A stretch of DNA of 43,817 bases, from positions 1 to 43,817 of the forward strand of contig JABDCQ010000011.1 in the NCBI GenBank assembly GCA_013288075.1. Reading direction: 5' to 3'. Positions within the stretch are counted from its first letter, which is position 1, and every line of letters starts with the position of its first letter. Below are positions 8,201-16,930 of this stretch, one piece after another. The translations under genes were made by a program, and so were the position numbers. The DNA comes from Chlamydiota bacterium. Lineage in GTDB: Bacteria > Chlamydiota > Chlamydiia > Chlamydiales > Rhabdochlamydiaceae. Below the pieces are notes generated by a model. It ran no database searches. It worked only from the letters and a program-made list of their open reading frames with translations, and was not told the DNA's origin.

Positions 8201-10818
8201 AAAAGATACACTAGGTAGGAGGGAAGACAAAAAGTTTCAGGGCTCTTTAAAGAAGGGATCTTTTTCATCTCTGTAAAGATTTTATCAACCCCTGCAGGCC
8301 AATTTTTAATCAATTTTATGATGATATTTTTTAAAAGAGATTGCTCTTGAATTCTACTTGGAGCTTGGTACTTTAAGGCTAAATTTTTCACTTTTTCCCA
8401 AATGAAACTTAAAATAGCATCCTTATTTTTCATCTCACTTGCTTTTTCAAAAAATAAAGAAAAAAGCTCCGGTGAGGCTAAAAATGACTTATCACTAGAA
8501 TGCACCGCAAAATAAAACTGGGAAAAAAGCTCCTTAAAATACTTCTCCTCTTTCATTAAGGAAGAGCCTAAAAGTGCTTTAAAAAACGCCCAACTTTTCT
8601 CTAGGGGAATCTCTTCGCTCATTAGGCTTTTTTTATAAAGAGCGCACCCTTCTAGAAAAAAAGCTCCTTCCTTTTGCTTAAGAGGGAAAAAAGCAATAAA
8701 AGAATCCAAAACTTTTCGTTTAAGCTCTTTTAAAAGCTTCTCTTCAAAGGAGGTTAACCTCTTGAGTTTCTCTAGTTTCCCTATAAGTACTGTTATCTCT
8801 TGATAAGAAGAAATGAAGGAAGTAGCAGTATTCACAAGAGATTCTAATGGGGATGCGAGCATCCCTTCTATCGAAAGGCACTTATCATACAAATATGCGG
8901 CAAGAGAAAACAAAATTTCTTGCTCAAAAGGCTTAGCTTCTTTGTAAGAAGAGCTATAATGAAAAGTAAAAAAAGCTAAAAGGTCCTCCCATTCATTAAA
9001 ACCTAAATAGGGGGAAACAAGACGCAAAAACTGTGCTGTAAGAGGGTGGCCCTTTAAGATAAATCCTTTAATCCCTTCTAAGGAATGTCCTAATACTTCT
9101 TTTTTTTGCTCAGGGCTTAAAGCGCTAAAACTTTCTGCATGGTTCTCAAAGATAAAGAGTAAGTACTCTCCAAAAAAAGGCGTGTGTTTTAAAAGAGGGA
9201 TAAAAGGGTAAAAAGCTAAAAAACTACTTAAAGGCTTATCTATAGAATTACTAAGCTCTTTAGGCGGTGACTTTTTCAAATAAGCCAAGATCTCTTTCGC
9301 ATAGTATTCAAGAGGTTTTTCCCCTTCCGCATATAAGGGAAAAAGCTTATTCAAGGCAGAGAGAAGATCTGTATGCTGAAAATTAGGCTCTAAGGCCATA
9401 CTAAAGGGCCAGCCTTCATGAAGAGCCATATGAAGCGTTGCATATTTTAAAAAAGAAAGCTGCTCGCTTTCCTCTAAACGCACCTCTTGAGGGACAAGAG
9501 CCTTTATGATAAAAGAGGCAAGAATCAAATGAATTTTCTTTAATTCCTCTTTTGAAACGGTGCCCAGAATAGAGTTTTCCCCTCTTTCATTTTTAGCAAA
9601 TAAAGTATCAATAATTAAAAAGTAGAAAACCATGTACTTAGGGCTAAGTTGTAAGTAAGGTTTTCCTTCTACGTACCGGGAAAAACTATAGGCGAACTTA
9701 GTCTCATCTTCTCGCTTAAGAATTAATCTTCCCTCATTAAAATATTCGGCAATAAAATTCTTAAAAAATGCCTCTTCACTTTTATCATTCCCTATATCTT
9801 TATATCCCCTAGCAATTCTATATGCGTGCACCTTAAGAGCATCGCGCACGCTATAAGGATCTTTAACTTCGTATTTCCTAGCTTTAATGCAATCTTTTGT
9901 AGAAGCCATTTTATACCCGTCAACTGTTTTAACAGCGACTCTCACCCTTGCTAATGCCTTTTGCACTTTATGATAAGTAACGGCTTCTTTAAAAAGAGGC
10001 ATATGTGGAGTAAAGGGATAAAGCCGATTTAAAGTCTCGAAGGTAGAAGCGCAATCTATCCAAGGAGAATCAATACTAGAAAAAGAAAGTGTTTTTGATT
10101 TCGCAAGAAAGCATATATCGATCTTGGAGTCTTTTGTAGGCAAAGATAGAAGTAAATGATTTTCTTCCTGATTTTCTTTATTAGGAGTGATAGAGAGATC
10201 GCTCTGTAATCCGTTTTGAGAAATAAAGAATTGCCCACAATAGGCAAGTCCGTCTTCAAAATTAACGGGGAGAAAAGCATCCCATGCGGGTTGTTTCCAA
10301 ACCCTTGTAAATTCTTGCCCATTTCTATAATAGCACCTAACAACCGTAGTGCACCCGGCTACCTCGTCTTGAATCTTATGATCTAGATAAGTGATGCCGG
10401 TATATCTGGCAAGGCAAGCCAAGAAGATATGTTTAATGACATTCCAATCAGAGAAGTTCTCATCAAATCCTTCAATACAAAAGTCAAGATCAGCACCTTC
10501 TAGCTCTCTTCCCCCGAGAATTCTTTCATAGCTTGTACTTCCCTTTATAAAAGGCCCTTTAAAAGAAAATCCATGCATTGCGCACTGCTTTATAAAAGAA
10601 ATAAAAAGAGGGACAAGAGGAAGAGGAGCTTCAAGAAGAAAACCATTAAGCCCCACCTTAGAAGAAAAGTAATTAGGTATGGCACTCAAGGTTTCGAAAA
10701 ATCTATTCTTCTCCCCTACCTCCAAAAAAGCAAGCTGATCTTGCGGAACACCTTGATGATGCAAAGAAGGAGAAACAGGATACAACCGATTTTCTGAAAG
10801 AGAATAAATAGAACTCAT
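5233..10818 (-). CDS. Giant TPR/alpha-helical protein with N-terminal nucleotidyltransferase-like domain
   Basis: This 1861-aa protein has no signal peptide. Residues about 60-240 show the arrangement of a pol-beta type nucleotidyltransferase: GS at 93-94, then D110-x-D112 (EGADLDFCIEG) and a third acidic position at D234 (SKIDICFL). The following ~1400 residues are helix-rich, Leu/Lys/Glu-rich and without recognised domains. The last ~210 residues hold about five or six TPR-like repeats (for example AKTAYFKGQYQKAFEIYKKF and LAACNFQLKRIDEAKKNLNE). The region after about residue 340 aligns by eye with the N-terminus of the 1290-aa neighbour, so they are paralogues and only this one has the extra N-terminal domain. 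The start has AGGG five bases upstream. A host-directed effector role is possible but is inference. Confidence 0.85.
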   Translation of the reverse strand: MSSIYSLSENRLYPVSPSLHHQGVPQDQLAFLEVGEKNRFFETLSAIPNYFSSKVGLNGFLLEAPLPLVPLFISFIKQCAMHGFSFKGPFIKGSTSYERILGGRELEGADLDFCIEGFDENFSDWNVIKHIFLACLARYTGITYLDHKIQDEVAGCTTVVRCYYRNGQEFTRVWKQPAWDAFLPVNFEDGLAYCGQFFISQNGLQSDLSITPNKENQEENHLLLSLPTKDSKIDICFLAKSKTLSFSSIDSPWIDCASTFETLNRLYPFTPHMPLFKEAVTYHKVQKALARVRVAVKTVDGYKMASTKDCIKARKYEVKDPYSVRDALKVHAYRIARGYKDIGNDKSEEAFFKNFIAEYFNEGRLILKREDETKFAYSFSRYVEGKPYLQLSPKYMVFYFLIIDTLFAKNERGENSILGTVSKEELKKIHLILASFIIKALVPQEVRLEESEQLSFLKYATLHMALHEGWPFSMALEPNFQHTDLLSALNKLFPLYAEGEKPLEYYAKEILAYLKKSPPKELSNSIDKPLSSFLAFYPFIPLLKHTPFFGEYLLFIFENHAESFSALSPEQKKEVLGHSLEGIKGFILKGHPLTAQFLRLVSPYLGFNEWEDLLAFFTFHYSSSYKEAKPFEQEILFSLAAYLYDKCLSIEGMLASPLESLVNTATSFISSYQEITVLIGKLEKLKRLTSFEEKLLKELKRKVLDSFIAFFPLKQKEGAFFLEGCALYKKSLMSEEIPLEKSWAFFKALLGSSLMKEEKYFKELFSQFYFAVHSSDKSFLASPELFSLFFEKASEMKNKDAILSFIWEKVKNLALKYQAPSRIQEQSLLKNIIIKLIKNWPAGVDKIFTEMKKIPSLKSPETFCLPSYLVYLFTKNKNQIVSHYEAMRSFIDALSIDSFIEVLSSFIEHMPNFKDPKAQHILLSGVKRIQGASQTTSIAKALVPHVKYLKLNKELKKELCTFFEQFTETEIPEHSSILEELEEKLDFTAQNPSFTSFKEVQDLCLLLSKKDLKKEADFFADNIKKLGDVILKFLATLKDKTVYESEIGGLEFFLRDQITKARDAYEQSSNVRFLQLYVYTSHLYRLKIKVFIKTRLKGLQIDNSIQPVFVFNLIQEFNEFLINAKTFKIDQPEYFDFWEDLVPLLVPCEGSYLAFKSKLDEARKMGVMPPLAILTIYRAVLRQMVENIQQNSSPSFFIVSGKCLYQEVIEIYQNPLNEGKLSRFLYTEFQDLHNKVVLKEDPSMQKRAQLSELFGQFKYLNERLESPLTPDKKSVFISACILFKKMLDICETADYSIPICEDLMEQGYKLISRGSDILKKPSVDFLAALGEMVQIFLGERYPRAAKYWCKNETAEALKEKQAGLLGIVGLIGSGESLKAFPLATFEEAQLLFLSLFRFNEEIQSQQATIKTNNQLALITDFYKNAKDSQVVITKIHWMTDQLKVLELNIQEALKENRGIALEIGRLSLFLRNIYRFHITMLNLASLRVRESGKDLSYLESAFSLLEEMEKLEYTPYDGASTKLFSSSSIIESWENIVITAMCNEAYFQIYKEHLSLKIPLLSSENQNALYKKVLEQMVTSLNQKPTPWLIKEAFHFFKETMKEMEYAAGCVILLKALENKDIKLLEQMLPLNDPLIRNVLWLGYLQIQLLYKKGLSESAFIKAYRALPSVPASLKLMMDYAEQLIVAKTAYFKGQYQKAFEIYKKFNEEGIAVKGHLATCLKSLKRYQEARTLFEEIPEVKTDPVLGLSLAEVYFHLEEWDLCIDYYMKCYLNNPDFSSESFRCVAKAYEKKHMWRAALNYYKPAYHAFKKDPIFLYDLAACNFQLKRIDEAKKNLNEALALDKKNPTFLALLEELNKNNV

Positions 10819-10917
10819 AAAAACCCTAAAAAAAGAAAACCATTATATAAATAAAGCAATTAAAACCCAAACAAACACAACCTAAAAATAATAATTACAT
10901 ATCTACGTACTGAAATT

Positions 10918-11087
10918 AACAAAGAGAGATAAATTCCCTCTCCCTCTCTCTTCCTCTGTGGTTTCTTGTCTCTGTGGTTAAAAAAATGCAAGTCTTTTGG
11001 ATCTTTAAGCTTAGCCAAGATATAAACCACAGAGACAAGAAACCACAGAGAAAGAAAGAGAGGGGGGGGAATTTATCCCTCTTTGTT
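10918..11087. repeat. Long intergenic palindrome, copy B
   Basis: The ends are aacaaagag and ctctttgtt, and inner arms carry cctctgtggtttcttg / caagaaaccacagag and tctctgtgg / ccacagaga. The central 45 bases are only weakly paired and resemble parts of copies F and G (tgcaag, ttttggatc). It lies 3' of the 1290-aa gene. The right terminal repeat encodes the last codons and stop (N-K-E-G-stop) of that protein, so the element appears to have replaced its original end. Confidence 0.88.
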
Positions 11088-14000
11088 CATCCTTGTTAAT
11101 TCTATTTTTTGGTTTAATGTTTTAGCTAATTTTTTTATTACTCCATTATTAGGGAAAAGGGCCAGAGCTTGGTGGAGTTGCTGCGTAGCAGTATTGTATT
11201 TCTTAAGTTCTATTTTTGTTTGGGCGAAATTACAGACAAAAGAAGCGTTTTTACGATACGCTGAGGAAGCATAGGTATAACAAATTTCTGCTCTCTTAAA
11301 GTTTTTTTGATTAAAGTAAGCATCTCCGAGCTGTTTCCAGATATCTAGCATAACTGCTTTTAAACCCTCAGCCATTCTTAAAAGATCTTTATAACAAGCT
11401 TCCAAATCGTTAGTCTTTAAATAAGCAGTGCAAAGAGTCACAAGAAACACAGGATTATCTTTAAAAGCATCATAAGCTTTAGTAAAACAAGATATAGCTC
11501 GCTTCCAGTCTTCTTTTTCTACATAGATATTTCCAATGTTTTTCCAAATAGGTAAATCGCCCTGATTTTCTTTAGCGTACAGCGTAAAATATTTAAGAGC
11601 CAAATCCCACTGCCCTAATTTTGCGTAAACATACCCAAGATTTCGAACAATCGCTAAAGATTTTGGATCACACTTAATTGCTTTTAAAAAACATTTTAAA
11701 GCCTTTTGATTATCCTCCTTATAAAAATGGCTTGCACCTATTTCATTAAAAAAAACGGCCCTCATATCTTGTTTCAAAGGGAGTTTTTCTGTTGCCAGGG
11801 CGGCTCTTTCAAACTCCCCCCCGTTAATAAGAAAACGGACCTCTTCTTCCGCCATAGCTTCTTCGATACGGGCGGGCTCTAGGGTTAATCCGCTTAGTTC
11901 AGCTATTGCAACGGCCTTTGCTAAAGCGTTCACCCTTCTTTCCCTTTCTTTTATATTCAAAGAATCAACCCAGTTCGTAGACCCCTCTGTAAAATTTAAA
12001 CAAGCAACGATTTCCGCTAACTCCATAAGAATATTTATGGTTTCTTTCGGTTTTCTAAGAGCAAATCCTAATCCAAAGGCAAATATTTCATATCCAATGC
12101 CAAAATAATCAATACAAGACGTATCTAAATCAGTTCCTTCTTCTTTTGCCTTTTTTAAAGAAGATAAAAACAAACTAGCAGCTTTTATAAAACTTGATTC
12201 ACAAGAAAAATCTAGAGCCTCTACAACTGTTTGAAGTTTTTTACACTCCTCTTCCCAAATAGCGATGAAATTGTGCCGTTTTGTAGTTTGTTCTAAAGAG
12301 GTATTTTGCTCTAAAAAGGAGCGTAATGCTACGCCTTCTGAAGAGGTTTGTTCAAATTTCTCCCCGTTTTCTACAAGGGCGATTCCCAATACCTGGAAAT
12401 CTTCAATAGAAAACGCCTCTTCATTAAAAGTGATTCTTTGATAATTCACTGTTTTAAAAAACGCTAAAGAACCCTTAAAATATCTCACTGCGCTGCAAAA
12501 CAACTTAGATTTTAAAGTACTTGTTTCAAATATTTCCAAGATTTTTTGTACAGCATAAATAGAAACAAAAAAACTTAAAGCCGGAGAAATGTTGTTATTA
12601 GAAAAAATATCAGCTAAATAATGTTCACAGTTTGAGGTAAGCGTTTCAGAAGTTATTGCAAAAGGAATTAAATTCCTTAAAATTTCAAAAACATCCTGTT
12701 CTTTAAAAATTTTTCTTGCTAACCCCTCTTTAATCAAGGTAAAAATACCAATAAATGCCTTAGGAGCCAGATCGGGGTTATCTTTTTTTAAGATTAAGAA
12801 AAACAGCTCCCGATGGAATTCATATAACGCGCAAATGTAAGAATTTACGGGAATTTCTTGCGTTTTTCTTTTTGCCTCTTCCAAAAAGCTGAGAAATTCC
12901 CCCTGAGAATGCAAGAAAATAAGAGTCACCTTTCCTTCCCTTTCTAAAAAGGCAAAAATCCTTTCTTTTAAAGAAACAAAGTGCTTTTGTAAAAATTTAC
13001 AAGAAACCTCACTTTTTAAAGAAATCTTCGAAATATAGTGAATCGTCTCTTCCACCTCATAAATCGTTGTAATAGGAGTGTCTGAAGCAATGAGTTTATA
13101 TATTTCCTGATTGCTCGGAGAGGCAGCTTTTGGCACTACAACCTTTTCTTTAGGATGAGAAGCAGCAACGACCTTACACCTACGCCCTAATTCTTCAATA
13201 AGACCTGGCAATTCAGGATCATCCTTTAACTCAGGGCTCGAATAAAAAGCATAAAGGGCCTCTTTTAGCTTTTGATTGCCTGAAAGCTTAAAAGAGTCAA
13301 TGTGAGGCGCTAAGACCTCCTTAAAGGCAAGAAAATGTCCTTCTTGAACAATCGGAAGCATAGAAGCTAAAATAGCATCCACTTTTTCATCTTTATAAGA
13401 TGCTAAAGCATCCATAAATACCTGGAAGACAGCTTTAAATTCCTCTGGATGCAGCTTTTTAATTAACTCCAGCTTTTCTTCATAAACCTTTAACAAGGCA
13501 AGCGGCTTTTTTCTATTGGTTGTAAAAACTAGGCGCATATAGGTCGTAAGACCAAATGCAGGGTCTTTTGCCAGAAAAGAGATTTTACTAAAACTTGTTA
13601 GCACTTCTAAACAAAAAGGGTGCATCTCTTCGTTTTCATATAATCTCTGAATGAAAAAAGAGATAAACTTTTTAATTTCTCTTTGTTCTTCTTCTTTAGA
13701 AACATCCTGATATTTATAAGAAACTTCCTTAAGCCTTTCCCAAATCTTCTTGAGGGAGTCTTCCTTTTCAATACGCTTTAAAAGAAGAGGAAAATGCACA
13801 AGATAAGGCTTTAAAAAACAGGAGTCTTTCTTTAAAGAATCAAAAAGCATATACAAAGCTTCAAAAGATTCAGAGTCTTTTGCTTGATTAACAATCATAT
13901 CAAAAAAAGCAATCAACAAAGCTTCTTTATCAGCCGAGTTCTTTGTATGTAAGTACTTATCATACAAAAATTGGCTTACAGAAAAAATCTGATGATTGTC

Positions 14001-14945
14001 ACTTAAATAAAACATAAGGAAAGAGACTTGATCCGATTCGCTTAAATGATCATAAATAAGAAAAAGCAATTCTTGGGCAAGTTTAGGGTGAATAAGAAAA
14101 GCTTCCTTCACTTGCTTTAAAGCAATAGCTAATACTGTTTGCTTATCTGCCTCTTGTAAAGAGGAAAGCTCGTTCTTCTTAAAAAACCAAAGAGTTAAAA
14201 TGAGTAAAGGCTCTTTATGGTTTATAAGAATTTCCTCTATAAAAGGATATAATTCAGGAAAATTTCTCAAAGGATTTTGAGATAACATCCCCTTCTCCGC
14301 CTTTAAAGAAAAAAGAATTTCCTTCACATAAAAAGAAACAGCCAGATCCTCATTCATAGGCAAAGGAAGAAGCTTATTCAAATCTTTTAAAAGGCTTATG
14401 ATTTTCTCAGGATGTTTTGTAATTACAGAAGTTCCTCTAATCACCGCATTAAAAGCATTAAAAGTCGGTCTATGCCCTTCTTGAAATACAGCTAAATGGA
14501 GCTCTGCTAAATGCAAGAAATAAAGAAACACCTCAGAAGGGTAAGCTCTAACTTCTGGGCTTAAAATCTCAAGTAGTAAAGCTGCTATCACCTTTTGCGC
14601 TTGTACTTTTTCTTTTTCGGTAATAAAAGAATGCGCCTGAGAAGAAAGAACCTGCTGATATTTTAAAAGATATAAAACAGCGTCTTTGCAAGAGAATTTA
14701 AAGCACTCTGCCAGAAGAGAGAGTTCAAGACTTGTTCGATCCCAGGAAATAATTAAGGACCCGTCTTTATAATAAACTCGAACAAAGTCTTCTACTAATT
14801 CTTTTTCTAATTCAGGATTATTAGAATAAAAATTTTCTCTTACCTGACGCTCTACATACATTTCAAGTGTTTGGAGATTTTCTGTATTTGAAGAAGACGT
14901 AGAGGCTAAAGGCAAAGAAGAAAGGGAAAGATTTATTGAAGACAT
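11073..14945 (-). CDS. Giant TPR/alpha-helical protein, paralogue of the 1861-aa protein
   Basis: This 1290-aa protein lacks a signal peptide and has a Ser-rich N-terminus. Its first part (DFVRVYYKDGSLIISWDR... then a helical region with VLYLLKY) aligns by eye with residues ~340 onward of the 1861-aa neighbour (NFIAEYFNEGRLILKRED...). It lacks the nucleotidyltransferase-like domain. The C-terminal ~230 residues contain several TPRs, e.g. GASHFYKEDNQKALKCFLKA, GYVYAKLGQWDLALKYFTLY and GDAYFNQKNFKRAEICYTYA. TPRs bind proteins, so a scaffold or chaperone-like role is plausible. The middle has no recognised domain. The last four residues come from the terminal sequence of palindrome B. AAGG lies eight bases before the ATG. 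Confidence 0.85.
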   Translation of the reverse strand: MSSINLSLSSLPLASTSSSNTENLQTLEMYVERQVRENFYSNNPELEKELVEDFVRVYYKDGSLIISWDRTSLELSLLAECFKFSCKDAVLYLLKYQQVLSSQAHSFITEKEKVQAQKVIAALLLEILSPEVRAYPSEVFLYFLHLAELHLAVFQEGHRPTFNAFNAVIRGTSVITKHPEKIISLLKDLNKLLPLPMNEDLAVSFYVKEILFSLKAEKGMLSQNPLRNFPELYPFIEEILINHKEPLLILTLWFFKKNELSSLQEADKQTVLAIALKQVKEAFLIHPKLAQELLFLIYDHLSESDQVSFLMFYLSDNHQIFSVSQFLYDKYLHTKNSADKEALLIAFFDMIVNQAKDSESFEALYMLFDSLKKDSCFLKPYLVHFPLLLKRIEKEDSLKKIWERLKEVSYKYQDVSKEEEQREIKKFISFFIQRLYENEEMHPFCLEVLTSFSKISFLAKDPAFGLTTYMRLVFTTNRKKPLALLKVYEEKLELIKKLHPEEFKAVFQVFMDALASYKDEKVDAILASMLPIVQEGHFLAFKEVLAPHIDSFKLSGNQKLKEALYAFYSSPELKDDPELPGLIEELGRRCKVVAASHPKEKVVVPKAASPSNQEIYKLIASDTPITTIYEVEETIHYISKISLKSEVSCKFLQKHFVSLKERIFAFLEREGKVTLIFLHSQGEFLSFLEEAKRKTQEIPVNSYICALYEFHRELFFLILKKDNPDLAPKAFIGIFTLIKEGLARKIFKEQDVFEILRNLIPFAITSETLTSNCEHYLADIFSNNNISPALSFFVSIYAVQKILEIFETSTLKSKLFCSAVRYFKGSLAFFKTVNYQRITFNEEAFSIEDFQVLGIALVENGEKFEQTSSEGVALRSFLEQNTSLEQTTKRHNFIAIWEEECKKLQTVVEALDFSCESSFIKAASLFLSSLKKAKEEGTDLDTSCIDYFGIGYEIFAFGLGFALRKPKETINILMELAEIVACLNFTEGSTNWVDSLNIKERERRVNALAKAVAIAELSGLTLEPARIEEAMAEEEVRFLINGGEFERAALATEKLPLKQDMRAVFFNEIGASHFYKEDNQKALKCFLKAIKCDPKSLAIVRNLGYVYAKLGQWDLALKYFTLYAKENQGDLPIWKNIGNIYVEKEDWKRAISCFTKAYDAFKDNPVFLVTLCTAYLKTNDLEACYKDLLRMAEGLKAVMLDIWKQLGDAYFNQKNFKRAEICYTYASSAYRKNASFVCNFAQTKIELKKYNTATQQLHQALALFPNNGVIKKLAKTLNQKIELTRMNKEG

Positions 14946-15012
14946 AAATTTGGCCTTTTTTAACTTAAATGACCAAAGAATATACCAAAAGGCATACTAA
15001 AAAACCACGTTT

Positions 15013-15256
<244 letters not shown>

Positions 15257-15260
15257 TAAA

Positions 15261-16493
15261 TTATTGCTTAATAAGGACGATGGCTTCAATTACCATAACG
15301 GCTATACTGATCGCAAAAAGAAGGGCCAAAACCCATTTTTTCCCTAGAATGGAAGACTCCGTCTTAAGCTTAAGAGCATAACGGCCCATCCAAACAAGTC
15401 CGACAGGGAAAAGGCCGTTTAATACAGCTTCCCCAAAGCCTCCTGCAATGCCAAGGGCTTTATCGAAAACAAGGGGATTAATTCCGGCAAAAATAAAAGG
15501 AGGAGAAAATGTTAAAAAAGATAAGAACATCTGCTTATTTCCTCTTTTCGAGAGCTTTAGCCCATCTGCTAAAAAATCCACCATCGAGAAAGCGACGCCA
15601 AGAAGGGAAGAAACAATAGCAAAAAAGGCAAAATACTTCCCGAGCATATAAATTAAGGGTTTCCCTGTAACACTTTGAAGAGCCTGCGTTGCGGGGAGCC
15701 CTAAACTTTGTGCTTCAGCAATAATTTCTTGGGGAATTGAACCAATAAAAATCCACTGCCAAATTAAATAAACAAAAAGAGCAACAAGTGTCCCTGTAAT
15801 GATTGAGAGTCTAAGGGCTTTTTTATCTCGATTTAAGTGGGTATTAAGAGAAGGGATCACGTTGTGGTAACCAAAGGCACTAAAAAGAATAGGAATGGCG
15901 TAAAACATGGAAGACCAGTCTGTAGCATAAAGAAATTTGGGCTGTATTTCTGAACTTCCCGTTCCTATAAGAGCTAAATAAGAAACAACCATTGCAGCTG
16001 TAAGAATAATACTTGTACGATCAATCCACTTAGCGCCAAAGCCTACAATCAACCAGAAAATCACTCCAAAAATAAGGTAGCTTAGCCACCCCTGCATTTC
16101 CACTCCAAGACCTCCTGAGAAAAACCCACTTAGAAGAGGAGCTCCTGCAGCAAAATAAGCTACCATGAGGCAGTAGTAGAGCAAAACAAAGACCCCCCCA
16201 GCAAGAGTTCTTCCTGTCCCTCCTAAAAAGCGATTAGCCATCGATAAAACGTTTGTCCCTTCAGGCATCCATAAAGAAACCTCCAAGAAAAGAAGTCCTG
16301 TGCAAAGCATAAAGAACCACACAAGAATAGTCATAATCACAGAAGGGAAAAAACCTGCTTTGGCCGTCTCTAAAGGAATCCCTAACATTCCAGCGCCAAT
16401 GGTTGTTCCAGCAATCATAAAAGTGCCGCTAATGAACCTCCGAATGGGCACACCTTCTGAAACATTGCTAGCAGGTATTGTGTTTAATCTCAT
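15261..16493 (-). CDS. tyrP: Aromatic amino acid (tyrosine/tryptophan) transporter, TyrP/Mtr family
   Basis: This 410-aa inner-membrane protein has about eleven hydrophobic segments. Its N-terminal region, FMIAGTTIGAGMLGIPLETA, is the signature of the hydroxy/aromatic amino acid permease family (TyrP, TnaB, Mtr), proton symporters for Tyr or Trp. Chlamydiae generally keep such transporters because they depend on host amino acids. The gene is monocistronic by its surroundings, with palindrome C directly after its stop. Substrate preference between Tyr and Trp cannot be decided from sequence. Confidence 0.9.
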   Translation of the reverse strand: MRLNTIPASNVSEGVPIRRFISGTFMIAGTTIGAGMLGIPLETAKAGFFPSVIMTILVWFFMLCTGLLFLEVSLWMPEGTNVLSMANRFLGGTGRTLAGGVFVLLYYCLMVAYFAAGAPLLSGFFSGGLGVEMQGWLSYLIFGVIFWLIVGFGAKWIDRTSIILTAAMVVSYLALIGTGSSEIQPKFLYATDWSSMFYAIPILFSAFGYHNVIPSLNTHLNRDKKALRLSIITGTLVALFVYLIWQWIFIGSIPQEIIAEAQSLGLPATQALQSVTGKPLIYMLGKYFAFFAIVSSLLGVAFSMVDFLADGLKLSKRGNKQMFLSFLTFSPPFIFAGINPLVFDKALGIAGGFGEAVLNGLFPVGLVWMGRYALKLKTESSILGKKWVLALLFAISIAVMVIEAIVLIKQ

Positions 16494-16598
16494 AAAATCC
16501 TTAATAAGGAGAAAAGATATAAAACATATCGAATATGTATTCCATTGTTTTAATCAAAAAACCTAAAAAAATTCTAAGCCACTATTTATAAAGAGATT

Positions 16599-16748
16599 AT
16601 GAAAAAAGACACCCCTGAAACAGTCATTTTAGCGGTTAAAGTGACCCCAAAATCCTCAAAAACCGAAATTACAGGGCAAGAAAACGGCTATATCAAAATA
16701 AAACTACACGCTATTCCCGAAAAAGGAGAAGCCAATAACACCCTTTTG
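16599..16748 (+). pseudogene. DUF167/YggU-family gene truncated by a palindromic repeat
   Basis: The first ~48 codons (VILAVKVTPKSSKTEITGQE, then GYIKIKLHAIPEKGEANNTLL) match the N-terminal half of the small DUF167/UPF0235 (YggU) family. After GEANN the frame enters palindrome D and becomes a Pro/Val/Leu-rich artefact ending at 16904. The normal second half of the family (a further ~45 residues) is absent before the antiporter gene at 16931, so the 3' half was lost, presumably when the repeat arrived or through a deletion next to it. The function of intact members is poorly known. Confidence 0.75.
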
Positions 16749-16930
16749 CCCTTCTCTTTCCCTCTTCCTCTGTGGTTTCTTCCTCCCCCCGTGCCCGTGT
16801 GCGTGCCCGTGCCCGTGCCCGATTTGACGTTGTTTGCTTTCTTGCGCTTGCCTATCAATGACATCAACTCGGGCACGGGCACGGGGGGGAGGAAGAGAGA
16901 ATAAAAAAACCTCTCTTCACCCTCTTCTTA
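16749..16930. repeat. Long intergenic palindrome, copy D, interrupting the DUF167 gene
   Basis: It shares with copy C the left arm ttcctctgtggtttcttcc, the C-run, the GTGCCC/GTGCGT repeats and the core (16825-16870), but the 42-bp core is inverted. The right inner arm is shorter (gggcacgggcacggg) and the right outer arm lacks the ccacagagg word, so the copy is partly deleted. It sits between the truncated DUF167 gene and the 3' end of the convergent antiporter gene. Confidence 0.85.

Noticed and set aside
16688-16904. Continuation of the DUF167 frame and an opposite-strand frame through palindrome D
   Set aside because: Composition is repeat-derived (PVPVCVPVPVPD-like), not a conserved protein end.
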